A stretch of DNA of 36,590 nt, from contig CALVNY010000016.1 of assembly GCA_944350085.1 (NCBI GenBank), positions 1 to 36,590 on the forward strand, written 5' to 3'. Source of the stretch: an uncultured Clostridia bacterium (GTDB lineage Bacteria > Bacillota > Clostridia > Christensenellales > UBA1242). The position numbers and the translations under genes were made by a program. This document shows, in pieces, positions 17,014 to 24,448 of the stretch. Each line of letters starts with the position of its first letter. Positions within the stretch are counted from its first letter, which is position 1. The notes beneath the pieces are model-generated. The model was not told where the DNA came from, did no database searches, and saw only the letters and a program-made list of their open reading frames with translations.

Positions 17014-18460
17014 TATTAACCCTCCTTAATATTTCATCAATTTTATCAGCTGCCTTTTTGTAGTACTCCATACTTAGCATTATTTTCAGTTGTTCTTCCC
17101 TATTATCTTCAGGCATTAATGTTAACAATTTAACAATTTGATCTACAATCGTGTCTTCTTCAATTAAATCATCATTGTTAGCAATATTAATTGAGTCACA
17201 TTTATCATTCATAATACGTCCCTGTGGTAAATAACATTCAATCTGAGATAACAATTCTTCTAATAAACCCTTTTCTTGTTCCCCTATTAAGTTATATAAT
17301 GTAACAAAAACTGGATTTTTTCTGTTTATTTCATATTTAACAACACCTTCTCTCAATTCCGTGCGTTGCCAAATTGGGTCTGTTTCTCTTAATTCTTTAG
17401 TGCCTTGATATCTATTAGATTTTCGGCTTCTAAAAATAGAATCTTCAATAGCAAACCTAATTTGATCTTTTATTAAATCTGGAATTTTAGCAGAAGATTT
17501 TTTTACATCTAACATCCACATTGAGTCTAATGACGATGGAATATCAACTTGAACACGAGCGAGCTTATTTAATTCACTTTTATAGCCCATATGCAACCAA
17601 CTACCCCATATAATTAATCTTTCATTTCTATAAATATAAAAACCTTGTTCGTCATAGATACTTTTTGGATTTCCTAAAAGAGCCTTTTCCTCGTTAGTTA
17701 ACACATTCGCATTAGGTAGTGTATGTGGTATAACTACAATCTTATTCCCATCTATATTGATAGTACTTTGTCTACCTAATTGTGATTTTGGTGATGCAAT
17801 TAAAAATGGATCTCTTTTTTCAATTCGCTTACCATTAAAATAAATATTAATTTTATTATAAAACCGATGGAACACTAGCTCTACATGTTTTTTTACTTCA
17901 GAGACAATATTTCTAAAAGAATCCTCAAAATTCTTTGCATTAACCTCTAATTTATCAAACTCTTTCCATATAACAAGAGTTCCACTATTGTATTTTAATA
18001 ATTCATTAAAACATTCTTCATTTTTAATTTCATCAAAAGTTAGCTCTAATACTTCCCACTTATTTGTTTGTTGTATTATATCTAAATCATAAGACATAGC
18101 ATTTATGTCATTTTCTTGTTTAGTAATGACAATTAATTTTCTACATTGTGATAATGATGCAGATTTCAACCCTAATCCAAATCTTCCTAAATCATCTGGA
18201 GAATCAACTCTTCCATTACGCTTAGATCCAAATGTCATTGCATTTATTAATTCTGACTTACTCATACCAACTCCATTATCAAGGATTGAAAAGTAAGGTT
18301 CCTTGTCAAGTGGATCAGAATAAATATCTACGCTAGTAGCCATTGCTGAAATACTATTGTCAATAATGTCAGCAACAGCAGTCGAAAAACTATAACCTAT
18401 GGCTCTTATTCCATTGATTAAAGCTGTTGCAGGTGGCATAAGTTCAATCCTGTTACTCAT
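17006..18460 (-). CDS. MORC/MutL-type GHKL ATPase
   Basis: 484 residues. GHKL motifs: N-box TAVADIIDNSISA, G1 SILDNGVGMS, G2 LGRFGLGLKSASLSQCR. These are followed by an S5-like domain (YIYRNERLIIWGSWLHM) and a helical C-terminus. This matches the prokaryotic MORC/MutL homologues found with Z1 helicases and methyltransferases in restriction-modification-like operons. The start at 18460 has GGAG upstream and overlaps the previous gene by 8 nt. Presumed role: ATP-driven clamp or gate that engages DNA and controls the Z1/nuclease partners. No break or missing motif seen. Confidence 0.9.
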   Translation of the reverse strand: MSNRIELMPPATALINGIRAIGYSFSTAVADIIDNSISAMATSVDIYSDPLDKEPYFSILDNGVGMSKSELINAMTFGSKRNGRVDSPDDLGRFGLGLKSASLSQCRKLIVITKQENDINAMSYDLDIIQQTNKWEVLELTFDEIKNEECFNELLKYNSGTLVIWKEFDKLEVNAKNFEDSFRNIVSEVKKHVELVFHRFYNKINIYFNGKRIEKRDPFLIASPKSQLGRQSTINIDGNKIVVIPHTLPNANVLTNEEKALLGNPKSIYDEQGFYIYRNERLIIWGSWLHMGYKSELNKLARVQVDIPSSLDSMWMLDVKKSSAKIPDLIKDQIRFAIEDSIFRSRKSNRYQGTKELRETDPIWQRTELREGVVKYEINRKNPVFVTLYNLIGEQEKGLLEELLSQIECYLPQGRIMNDKCDSINIANNDDLIEEDTIVDQIVKLLTLMPEDNREEQLKIMLSMEYYKKAADKIDEILRRVNND

Positions 18461-19499
18461 TTATAACTCCTTCATCAGTAAATTTCATTGAATTTATCTG
18501 TTTTGTTAATCTATCAATTTGATCAATAGAATATTTAAATACTCGTTTTTTACCTAGTACATCACTAACTAAATATATATCAGAAAAATTCTTAAAGTCA
18601 TGACAAAACAAATTTTTTTTCATTGACAAATTAAAATATTTTATTTTTGTTGCTGTCCAAAATACAAGTGCATACCTGACAACGCCATTAATTTCATACC
18701 TTATATCGTACAATAGGTATGGATATTTTAATGATACGTTCTCAATATTTTTTGCGCCACGCTCTTCCAAAATATTTTTAATATAATTCACAGCGTCTAT
18801 ATGCATATTTTCACAAAATTCAAAATAGTTTTCAGTATTAATTTTTTCGCCTAATCTATCCCTAATTGCAATTATCTCCACATCATAATCTTCTGTTGCA
18901 TCCTTGAATATTTTAGTAAACTTATTCCCTGTTCCTTTCTCGTTAACAAATATTTTAGAATAAGGGACATCATTTTCCCCTACAACGAAAGCATCAAAAT
19001 TTAATATTTGTGTTATCTTATCATATTGAAAACTATTAACAATAAAGGCATAGTTATTTAATACTTTTGACACTTCATTCATTACAGCCTTGTTGTCAAT
19101 ATCTAAATCTATATCTGAATATTTAAGCGTATTTGGATAATGAATTTTTAATCTACCATATTGTGCTTTTTCAGGATCTATTTCTTCTTTAATAAATATG
19201 CAATATTGTCTGTCTGTTTTTATTAAAATACCATTTACAGCAATCTTATCAAATACAAAAACATTTTTAATTTGTATTTTAGATTTTGAATTTTTTATCA
19301 ATTCCTTAATAAGTTCAGGTTTATCATCAAAAATTATTTCTTTCTCTTTTATCTCCAAAATTTGCCCTAATTGTTTATTGTATGAATTTCCTTGCTTTAG
19401 TGGCGTTGCCACAGTTGCTGTATGACCAGATGTATTATCATTTTTAATATTTTTATATAAGGATTTTGTGTCAATAGGCAAAATAATTTTATTATTCAT
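18453..19499 (-). CDS. Uncharacterised Mza-operon protein with DUF3883-like C-terminus
   Basis: 348 residues from the ATG at 19499, chosen because GGAGG lies upstream; it overlaps the methyltransferase stop by 8 nt. I do not recognise the N-terminal 230 residues. The C-terminal part has the layout of DUF3883/Mrr-like PD-(D/E)XK folds: a helix (DAVNYIKNILEERG), strand NVSLKYPYLLYDIRYE, strand RYALVFWTA, FNLSMKKN, and IYLVSDV. In that fold ExK would stand in the strand that here reads YALVFWTA, so the catalytic residues seem to be lost and the domain may only bind. That is inference. Position between methyltransferase and MORC-type ATPase makes it a system component. Confidence 0.6.
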   Translation of the reverse strand: MNNKIILPIDTKSLYKNIKNDNTSGHTATVATPLKQGNSYNKQLGQILEIKEKEIIFDDKPELIKELIKNSKSKIQIKNVFVFDKIAVNGILIKTDRQYCIFIKEEIDPEKAQYGRLKIHYPNTLKYSDIDLDIDNKAVMNEVSKVLNNYAFIVNSFQYDKITQILNFDAFVVGENDVPYSKIFVNEKGTGNKFTKIFKDATEDYDVEIIAIRDRLGEKINTENYFEFCENMHIDAVNYIKNILEERGAKNIENVSLKYPYLLYDIRYEINGVVRYALVFWTATKIKYFNLSMKKNLFCHDFKNFSDIYLVSDVLGKKRVFKYSIDQIDRLTKQINSMKFTDEGVINE

Positions 19500-20655
19500 C
19501 CTTACCTCCTTTGGCATATTTATCAGCAAACAAAAATCTAAAAATTTCCTCTAAGACATTAACAACTATTGAATTCCCTATCAATTTATTCATCTTTCTA
19601 TAACTCAATCCAGTCATTGTTGCTCTTTCATATTCTTCCTCTGTAAATCCCATTAATAAGAAAGCCTCTCTTATTGTCAATAATCTAAAAGTATTTCCTT
19701 TTATGCCTGCATATTCAAACATCGCTGCGGTATTACTTCTGTCCATATTACAAGTAATTGTATGTATAATAGTATCTTTAGTAATTGGATCTCTCTTATT
19801 TTTATTCCACATTTCTACTCTTGACACGGTATCATACAATTGTGCAGCATCTGCCTCCGCTCTTAATATTGGATTGTCATCATAGTTGAATCGTAAAAAA
19901 TCTAAACAATTAAACTTCTCATTTGTTTCTATGTATTCTGGTTTGATATCTATTTTAGTTTTTAAGTGACTTAAAAGAAAACATCTCTTTCTATCTTGCG
20001 GAATTCCAAATTTAGTGGCATCTAAAACCATGGGATCTGAATTTTTATAACCAATGGATTCTAAAAAATTTTTCCACTCGTCAAAATCCTCTTTATTAGA
20101 GTCTGCCAAAATTGCTTTAACATTTTCCATTAGTAAATACTCGGGTAGTCTATTTTCCTTATTTAATTTGTTTAAAATTTTTTCTATTTCCCATAATAAA
20201 CCTGATCTAGTCCCAGATCCCTTTTTCATACCTTTTGTCTTCCCTCCAGTAGATAGATCTTGACAAGGAAAACTATAAATCAACAAATCACAATCAGGCA
20301 TATTAATTTTACCATTGCCTATATCTATAATTGATCCGTAGTTATTAGTCCTTTTGTTAGATCTATACAATTTAGAGATTTCTTCCTCCGAAAGTTTTGT
20401 TATATCTTTGATAGGGTTAACAGAATCTTTACTAAACGTATAATGTTGTAAATATTCAATTTGTTCTTTAAGTGATGGTAATGGTATGTCTGGCTTATTA
20501 TTGTTTTGAATAGCATCATAACATTCAATTGCATTTATGAACCAATCACTTATTCCTACAATTTCATAGTTAATATTCAATCTTCTTAACGCAGATGCCT
20601 GTGCACCTATCCCCGCAAATGCTTCGAATACTCTCAATGTTTTACTTTTTTTCAT
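19492..20655 (-). CDS. DNA (cytosine-5)-methyltransferase, first gene of the Mza-type operon
   Basis: 387 residues from the ATG at 20655 (GGAGAG upstream; an ATG four codons earlier has no ribosome site). C5-methyltransferase motifs are complete: I VFEAFAGIGAQASALRR, IV YSFPCQDLSTGGKTKG with the catalytic PCQ cysteine, VI LLMENVKAIL, VIII PQDRKRCFLLS, IX RLLTIREAFLLMGF, X IGNSIVVNVLEEIF. It transfers a methyl group from SAM to cytosine in a target sequence that cannot be read from here, presumably marking self DNA for the restriction-like module encoded downstream. The following gene starts inside its last codons. Methyltransferase plus MORC-type ATPase plus Z1 plus nuclease is the arrangement described for MORC-linked restriction systems. 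Confidence 0.95.
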   Translation of the reverse strand: MKKSKTLRVFEAFAGIGAQASALRRLNINYEIVGISDWFINAIECYDAIQNNNKPDIPLPSLKEQIEYLQHYTFSKDSVNPIKDITKLSEEEISKLYRSNKRTNNYGSIIDIGNGKINMPDCDLLIYSFPCQDLSTGGKTKGMKKGSGTRSGLLWEIEKILNKLNKENRLPEYLLMENVKAILADSNKEDFDEWKNFLESIGYKNSDPMVLDATKFGIPQDRKRCFLLSHLKTKIDIKPEYIETNEKFNCLDFLRFNYDDNPILRAEADAAQLYDTVSRVEMWNKNKRDPITKDTIIHTITCNMDRSNTAAMFEYAGIKGNTFRLLTIREAFLLMGFTEEEYERATMTGLSYRKMNKLIGNSIVVNVLEEIFRFLFADKYAKGGKDE

Positions 20656-20897
20656 TTTACTCTCCATAAAAACTAATTCACCATTTGATCTTAAATTACT
20701 TAAATAATATTTTAAATTTATTTTTGTTGATAACGTAATTTCTATAAGGTAGTTGTATTTTGTGTTTCACTACTTAATGTCTTGATATAAATAAAATTTT
20801 AATATTTTTTCTAGTATAAATGGAATATTATTATTTGCAGACATTTTTTAACATAATCAGATACCAAACCCGCTGTTGCTACATTTGTAAAATCTAA
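20656..20897. other. Leader and promoter region of the Mza operon
   Basis: About 240 bp. Several -10-like boxes on the minus strand (TATACT, TATAGA) but no single convincing promoter. Around 20,815-20,885 a short frame without start (ATAGLVSDYVKKC) looks like a gene remnant that would follow the HTH gene. Confidence 0.35.
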
Positions 20898-21080
20898 TTA
20901 CATTATTAATGATTTTGTTTTACGCTCTACCCTTTCTGGCTTTTTGGCGTTTTCAGGAATTATCCAGGTTTTGCCTTTAAGCACTGCACCTTTTACCCTA
21001 CCTTGTTTGCAGTAGTTACGGACTGACCTCTCGCTTATATTCCACTTTTTGGCGATTTCACTAACTGTTGAAACTCCCAT
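20898..21080 (-). CDS. Small helix-turn-helix DNA-binding protein (MerR/excisionase-like)
   Basis: 60 residues from the ATG at 21080, with AGGAG upstream, overlapping the stop of the previous gene by one base (TAATG). TVSEIAKKWNISERSVRNYC is a classic winged-helix/HTH of the MerR-excisionase kind, followed by the wing residues GRVKGAVLKGKTWIIP. The tail is basic. With the upstream gene it forms a two-gene operon whose promoter carries two palindromic operators, so autoregulation is a reasonable guess. Confidence 0.75.
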   Translation of the reverse strand: MGVSTVSEIAKKWNISERSVRNYCKQGRVKGAVLKGKTWIIPENAKKPERVERKTKSLIM

Positions 21081-21502
21081 TAACAAAACTCCTTGATCCT
21101 TTTTTTAATTTCTTCTTCTGGCAATATCCCAAATTGTTTCAAAACTTTAATTATTAATTCTTTTTCTGCTTTGTCAAAAATAATTTTAAGTGCAATAACA
21201 ATTTTTATATCATTTAATTGATTTACCAAATATTCAATTGGTTTATCATCATAAAAATAGTCCTCAACACTATAAACATAATAATTTGTAAACGGAGATA
21301 AACTATTTGTAAAATCCTTATATATTTTCCATTTATTATTAATCTCTTTAATCATTTTTTGATGATTGTTACTTCTCATTGCTTCATTTATTGATTTAAC
21401 TTTATGTTCATATTCATTGATAATTCTTTTCATTTCTAGGACTTTTTCTAATGCTTTAAAAATTTTTTCATTATCACTTTGATGATTATCTGAATAATAC
21501 AT
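21080..21502 (-). CDS. Hypothetical helical protein in operon with the HTH gene
   Basis: 140 residues, not recognised. Mostly helical and charged: an N-terminal probable coiled coil (KALEKVLEMKRIINEYEHKV), an aromatic middle (TNYYVYSVEDYFYDD), and a lysine/glutamate-rich C-terminus. The start at 21502 has AGAGGTGA only 4 nt upstream of the ATG and a consensus promoter just before it. Co-translated with the HTH protein through a TAATG overlap, which suggests that the two act together. Confidence 0.6.
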   Translation of the reverse strand: MYYSDNHQSDNEKIFKALEKVLEMKRIINEYEHKVKSINEAMRSNNHQKMIKEINNKWKIYKDFTNSLSPFTNYYVYSVEDYFYDDKPIEYLVNQLNDIKIVIALKIIFDKAEKELIIKVLKQFGILPEEEIKKRIKEFC

Positions 21503-21519
21503 GTTTCACCTCTAAATAA

Positions 21520-21548
21520 ATTATAGCCATTATCGGCAATTAAGTCAA
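21520..21548 (-). promoter_or_regulatory. Consensus promoter of the HTH operon
   Basis: TTGACT (21548-21543), a 17-nt spacer, TATAAT (21525-21520). Predicted +1 near 21513, giving an 11-nt leader that is almost entirely the ribosome site. Confidence 0.85.
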
Positions 21549-21583
21549 TAAATCTACAAAATAAAATTGCCGTTATCGGCAAT
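21524..21583. promoter_or_regulatory. Twin palindromic operators
   Basis: A perfect palindrome-with-spacer ATTGCCG-tta-TCGGCAAT (21566-21583), and a near copy, TAGCCATTATCGGCAA (21524-21539), inside the promoter spacer. Centre-to-centre distance is about 43 bp, four helical turns. Binding would directly block RNA polymerase. Confidence 0.7.
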
Positions 21584-21627
21584 TTATATATTGTCAAAGC
21601 AAGTTTTTCGATAGAATTTTATTACAT

Positions 21628-21666
21628 AAAAACCGAAAACCTGTGAATTGGCCTTCGGTTTTTTTA
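21628..21666. terminator. Bidirectional intrinsic terminator
   Basis: AAAACCGAA (21629-21637) and TTCGGTTTT (21654-21662) with T-runs on both strands. It ends the Asn-rich gene on the minus strand. Confidence 0.75.
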
Positions 21667-21707
21667 GTTAATTAAAACCTCCCTTTATTTAGCTAAGTAA
21701 TTAGAAA

Positions 21708-21875
21708 TTATTTATTATTAAGTCTTGATGAATAATACCTAGCATTGTTTGGGTTCAATTGATTAGCACGATTATTCAAATTAGCAGTATAAGCCTTATT
21801 GTTTTTATTGTTTTGGTTTGAATAATTGTCCAATTGTTTTTTTGTATGTGTGTAACCAGACACTTTATTCCTCAT
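21708..21875 (-). CDS. Small Asn/Tyr-rich basic protein
   Basis: 55 residues from the ATG at 21875, chosen for the strong AAAGGAGGTGAT upstream. The composition is dominated by N, K and Y with repeated units of the type NNKAYTANLNN and LNPNNARYYSS. No cysteine or hydrophobic segment, likely disordered. It has its own long hairpin-rich leader and a terminator, so it is a real transcription unit. I do not recognise a function; similar small Asn-rich proteins occur in gut Clostridia, by memory only. Confidence 0.6.
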   Translation of the reverse strand: MRNKVSGYTHTKKQLDNYSNQNNKNNKAYTANLNNRANQLNPNNARYYSSRLNNK

Positions 21876-21888
21876 ATTATCACCTCCT

Positions 21889-21943
21889 TTTGACCTAAAA
21901 TAAAAATCCTCCACTCTATGAGTGAAAGGATTTATAGGTCAAA
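21889..21943 (-). promoter_or_regulatory. Long leader hairpin next to the ribosome site of the Asn-rich gene
   Basis: TTTGACCTA and TAGGTCAAA form the base, and AATCCTCCACTC pairs with GAGTGAAAGGATT near the top with small bulges. On the minus strand the stem ends immediately before AGGAGGTGAT. Confidence 0.65.
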
Positions 21944-21951
21944 TTCAATCA

Positions 21952-22008
21952 ACTTTACACTCATAGCAAAAATAACAACAAAGTTGCTATTTTTATATGG
22001 TGTAAAGT
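21952..22008. repeat. Second long inverted repeat
   Basis: ACTTTACACTCATA pairs with TATGGTGTAAAGT at the base (one bulge), and AAAAATAACAAC pairs with GTTGCTATTTTT around a 3-nt loop. In effect a 57-nt hairpin. Confidence 0.65.
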
Positions 22009-22265
22009 TTAGAAACAAATTGGGGGACACCTAGGTCCAGCTGACCACAATCTGTTTATTGCTTAACGAGTATTTTCAAAGGCAATATTAGTTTCTAAAA
22101 ATTACGTAAAATCCCTTTTCTAATAATACGATGTATATCCCCGTCTCTTATGCACTTCTTGCTTCGGAGTATGTCCTCGTCATATACTCTATAGAGAGTT
22201 GAATATACGGCCTTCAAATATTATTATACTTAAATTTTACAACCAAATCTCTTTGGCTAAATTTA
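22007..22265. ncRNA. Candidate structured non-coding RNA or recombination region
   Basis: Non-coding but much less AT-rich than its surroundings. TTTAGAAAC (22007-22015) pairs with GTTTCTAAA (about 22090-22098) and encloses TATTGC/GCAATA and GGAC/GTCC-type stems. A second cluster near 22,140-22,215 includes GAGTAT/ATACTC and CTCTATAGAG. I could not match it to a known riboswitch, tmRNA, SRP, 6S or RNase P RNA. Strand unknown. Confidence 0.35.
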
Positions 22266-22328
22266 ATATAACATAAAAATTTTGTTTTTGCAAGTATTTA
22301 AGTATTTTTTGATGTAATTGCATTTTAT

Positions 22329-22700
22329 TTATTCCACATAAAAGCCGTAGGCAAATAAGTGCCTGTATGTGATGATTTCGTGGGTTGGGATGTAGTCGAT
22401 GAATTTAATGTGGTTTGAAAATTTTTGAATAGCTGGTGGAATTGTTTTGTTTTTTGCTTTGGGTCTTCCCCTTTTCTTGTTTTTGGTTTCAACCTTATCA
22501 TTTGCAGTTGCAGTTTTATCAATTTCTGTTTCAAACTCCCCCTTTTCGGGGTTAATTGTTTTGGTTTTTGCAAAAGGTTCGAATTGAGGTGCGTTTGCGC
22601 CATTTTCGAATTGAGATTTTGAACCATATGGCTCAGCACTCTGAAGGAACCCTCTTTGGTTCGAATTTTTAAGGACAGGTTCGAATTGAGATTTCGAACG
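22329..22700 (-). pseudogene. Dispersed coding repeat, copy B (start-less fragment)
   Basis: The frame ending at the TAA of 22331-22329 reads, from its N-terminal side, RSKSQFEPVLKNSNQRGFLQ, then AEPYGSKSQFENGANAPQFE, a lysine-rich AT-hook-like linker (KKRGRPKAK), and the tail HIKFIDYIPTHEIITYRH...GFYVE. No start codon or ribosome site precedes it (an in-frame stop lies just upstream), so it is a fragment of a longer gene. Copy A at 4796-5300 is in the same orientation. The final 33 codons differ from copy A at eight bases, all synonymous. Confidence 0.75.
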
Positions 22701-22717
22701 CCCGCCAATTAAAGTTT

Positions 22718-22747
22718 AACGCATTAATGAACATGATGCGTTTTTTT
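22718..22747 (+). terminator. Plus-strand intrinsic terminator without an upstream plus-strand gene
   Basis: AACGCAT and ATGCGTT separated by 11 nt, then seven T. The only plus-strand candidate transcript to its left is the structured region near 22,010-22,265. Confidence 0.6.
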
Positions 22748-22902
22748 GTTTGTTTTTATTTTTATATTTGACTGTTTTAATTTTTTTATTGTACTTAAAA
22801 CTTTAATTATGTTTTTATCTTTTTTGTCTTTTTCTAAAATTTTTATTTAATTTTTTAATTAAATTTTTTAGTTTCGCTTTGTCTTTTTTATTAAATAGAT
22901 TT

Positions 22903-22940
22903 AAAAAAACATCAATCCAAAATTGAATTGATGTTTTTTT
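22903..22940. terminator. Bidirectional intrinsic terminator
   Basis: AAAAACATCAAT pairs with ATTGATGTTTTT, with T-runs on both strands. It directly follows the stop of the 70-residue membrane protein. Confidence 0.85.
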
Positions 22941-22941
22941 A

Positions 22942-23154
22942 CTATGCTTTTACTACATAATCTTCGTCTTTTGTGCAAAGAAGAAAGACTCCACCTAAAA
23001 GGCTACAGAAAAGCAATACACAAATTGATATGCCTACTGAAGGTTTTTTAGTACTCATTTGACTTAGTGCTATTCCACCAAAAATCAAAGGAAGTATCAT
23101 CCAGAAACCAATAATCATTCCTAAAATGATAAATACTTTTGCAGCAGTTTTCAT
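22942..23154 (-). CDS. Small two-helix membrane protein
   Basis: 70 residues with two transmembrane segments: KVFIILGMIIGFWMILPLIF with following GGIAL (about 6-30), and VGISICVLLFCSLLGGVFLL (about 39-58). The loop between them (SQMSTKKPS) is basic and the tail acidic. GGGGGAAAA before the ATG is a good ribosome site and a terminator follows. It resembles the short DUF4190-like membrane proteins in layout; function unknown. Confidence 0.65.
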   Translation of the reverse strand: MKTAAKVFIILGMIIGFWMILPLIFGGIALSQMSTKKPSVGISICVLLFCSLLGGVFLLCTKDEDYVVKA

Positions 23155-23336
23155 TGTTTTCCCCCATGTTTAAATTTTTTATTACCCTAATAATAATATT
23201 TTTTATATTGTTATGTCAATAAAATACATTTTATTTCTTTATTAATATCATATATTAACAGATTTTTATTGCAACATGTAACTATACTAATAAATTTAAA
23301 ACGCTTTAACTTATTGCACTAACTTTTAAAACCTTA

Positions 23337-23703
23337 CTAATTTTTATTAGTTTTATTGCTTCTATTATCTTTTATTGATTTTGTGGATGATTTTTTTGTG
23401 GTTTTAGATTCTATTTTATTTAAGCCAGAATCTAAATCAACATTGCTTTTTGTTTCTTCCTTAATATTTTCTTCTTTTGCTTGTTCAGCACTTGCAACTT
23501 GTGTACTATTTGCAGTTGCAACTGCTAATGCTTTTTTTGTTTTTATGTCTTTAATAAACCATGACAAATATGCTAAAAAGAACAATGTTCCAACAATTTC
23601 ATTCTTTCCACTCCAGTCATAAAAAAGTGTGATAAAGCCCCAAATATTGAAACAAACAACACATCCACTAAGCAAAAAATCTTAATTTTTTTAATTCTTT
23701 CAT
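23337..23703 (-). CDS. Small membrane protein, probable frameshift near its start
   Basis: The long frame (112 codons from a TTG at 23675) encodes two hydrophobic stretches (VVCFNIWGFITLFYDW, VGTLFFLAYLSWFI) and a Lys/Ser/Glu-rich disordered tail. The TTG has no ribosome site. An ATG at 23703 reads MKELKKLRF and would join the frame as LRFLLSGCVVCFN if one T of a T6 run (around 23678-23683) were absent. I therefore suspect a one-base homopolymer indel, real or from assembly. Function unknown; the protein would be membrane-anchored with a cytoplasmic tail. Confidence 0.5.
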
Positions 23704-23863
23704 ACTAAAATATATTCAAAACTTTTAATAATATAACAAAAAATTATGCTTTTAAATATTGTTCTTGTTTGGAAATCTTTGTTAGTTATTTCAAAATTTA
23801 ATATTTTTAATATGTTTTTTTGTAATATTCCATTAATATTGTTGTTTATTAAACAATTTGTTT

Positions 23864-24343
23864 TTAATTTAAAATTTTATTTTGTTTAAGTTCATTGCAC
23901 ACAATTTCCACTTCTTCATCAACACCTTCAACTGCAACAACTTTCATTTTAGGCTTTGTGTAATCATCTATTTCAAAAATTACGCCATTTTTTTGATAAA
24001 CATAGCGAGTGCGAAAATTATTTGCGACTTCATAAAACTCTAAAACATTCAAAATTGATTTGATTGCTTCCATATTTTCATCTGTAACTTTTAATGCAAT
24101 AGATTCGTTTGAAATTTTAAAGTTTTCATTTTTATTATCCACATTTTTAAAATCAAAATATGTTGAAGTTGTGTTGTTAACATTTTCCGTTGTTAACCTT
24201 GCAATTATGTGGCTATTATTTTTTGTTTCATAAACTATCCTATTTTGTTTAGAAACATATTTTTGTTCATACCCATTATTTACGCAATATTTGATTATTG
24301 GTTGAATTGATTCAACTTTAAAACTATATTCGTATTCTTTCAT
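23864..24343 (-). CDS. CYTH-like domain protein (adenylate cyclase/thiamine triphosphatase fold)
   Basis: 159 residues. The N-terminus EYEYSFKVESIQPIIKYC has the alternating charged pattern of the CYTH signature (ExExK), and the second half, RTRYVYQKNGVIFEIDDY followed by KVVAVEGVDEEVE, matches the RxKxR...E.D...EIEG strands of class IV cyclase/ThTPase barrels. These enzymes hydrolyse or cyclise triphosphates with metal held by the barrel glutamates. The start follows GGAG. The substrate cannot be predicted; several acidic residues are present but not all can be aligned with confidence. Confidence 0.65.
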   Translation of the reverse strand: MKEYEYSFKVESIQPIIKYCVNNGYEQKYVSKQNRIVYETKNNSHIIARLTTENVNNTTSTYFDFKNVDNKNENFKISNESIALKVTDENMEAIKSILNVLEFYEVANNFRTRYVYQKNGVIFEIDDYTKPKMKVVAVEGVDEEVEIVCNELKQNKILN

Positions 24344-24448
24344 TTAATACTCCAAAATTGATATATTATGATTTGTTTAAAAATTGTTTTGAAAAAATAA
24401 TTTATTTCTATTGTTATAATTTTATTTTTATTGATTATTTTTTAAATT

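Noticed and set aside
20815..20885. Short frame reading ATAGLVSDYVKKC
   Set aside because: No start codon or ribosome site and only about 25 codons; at most a remnant.
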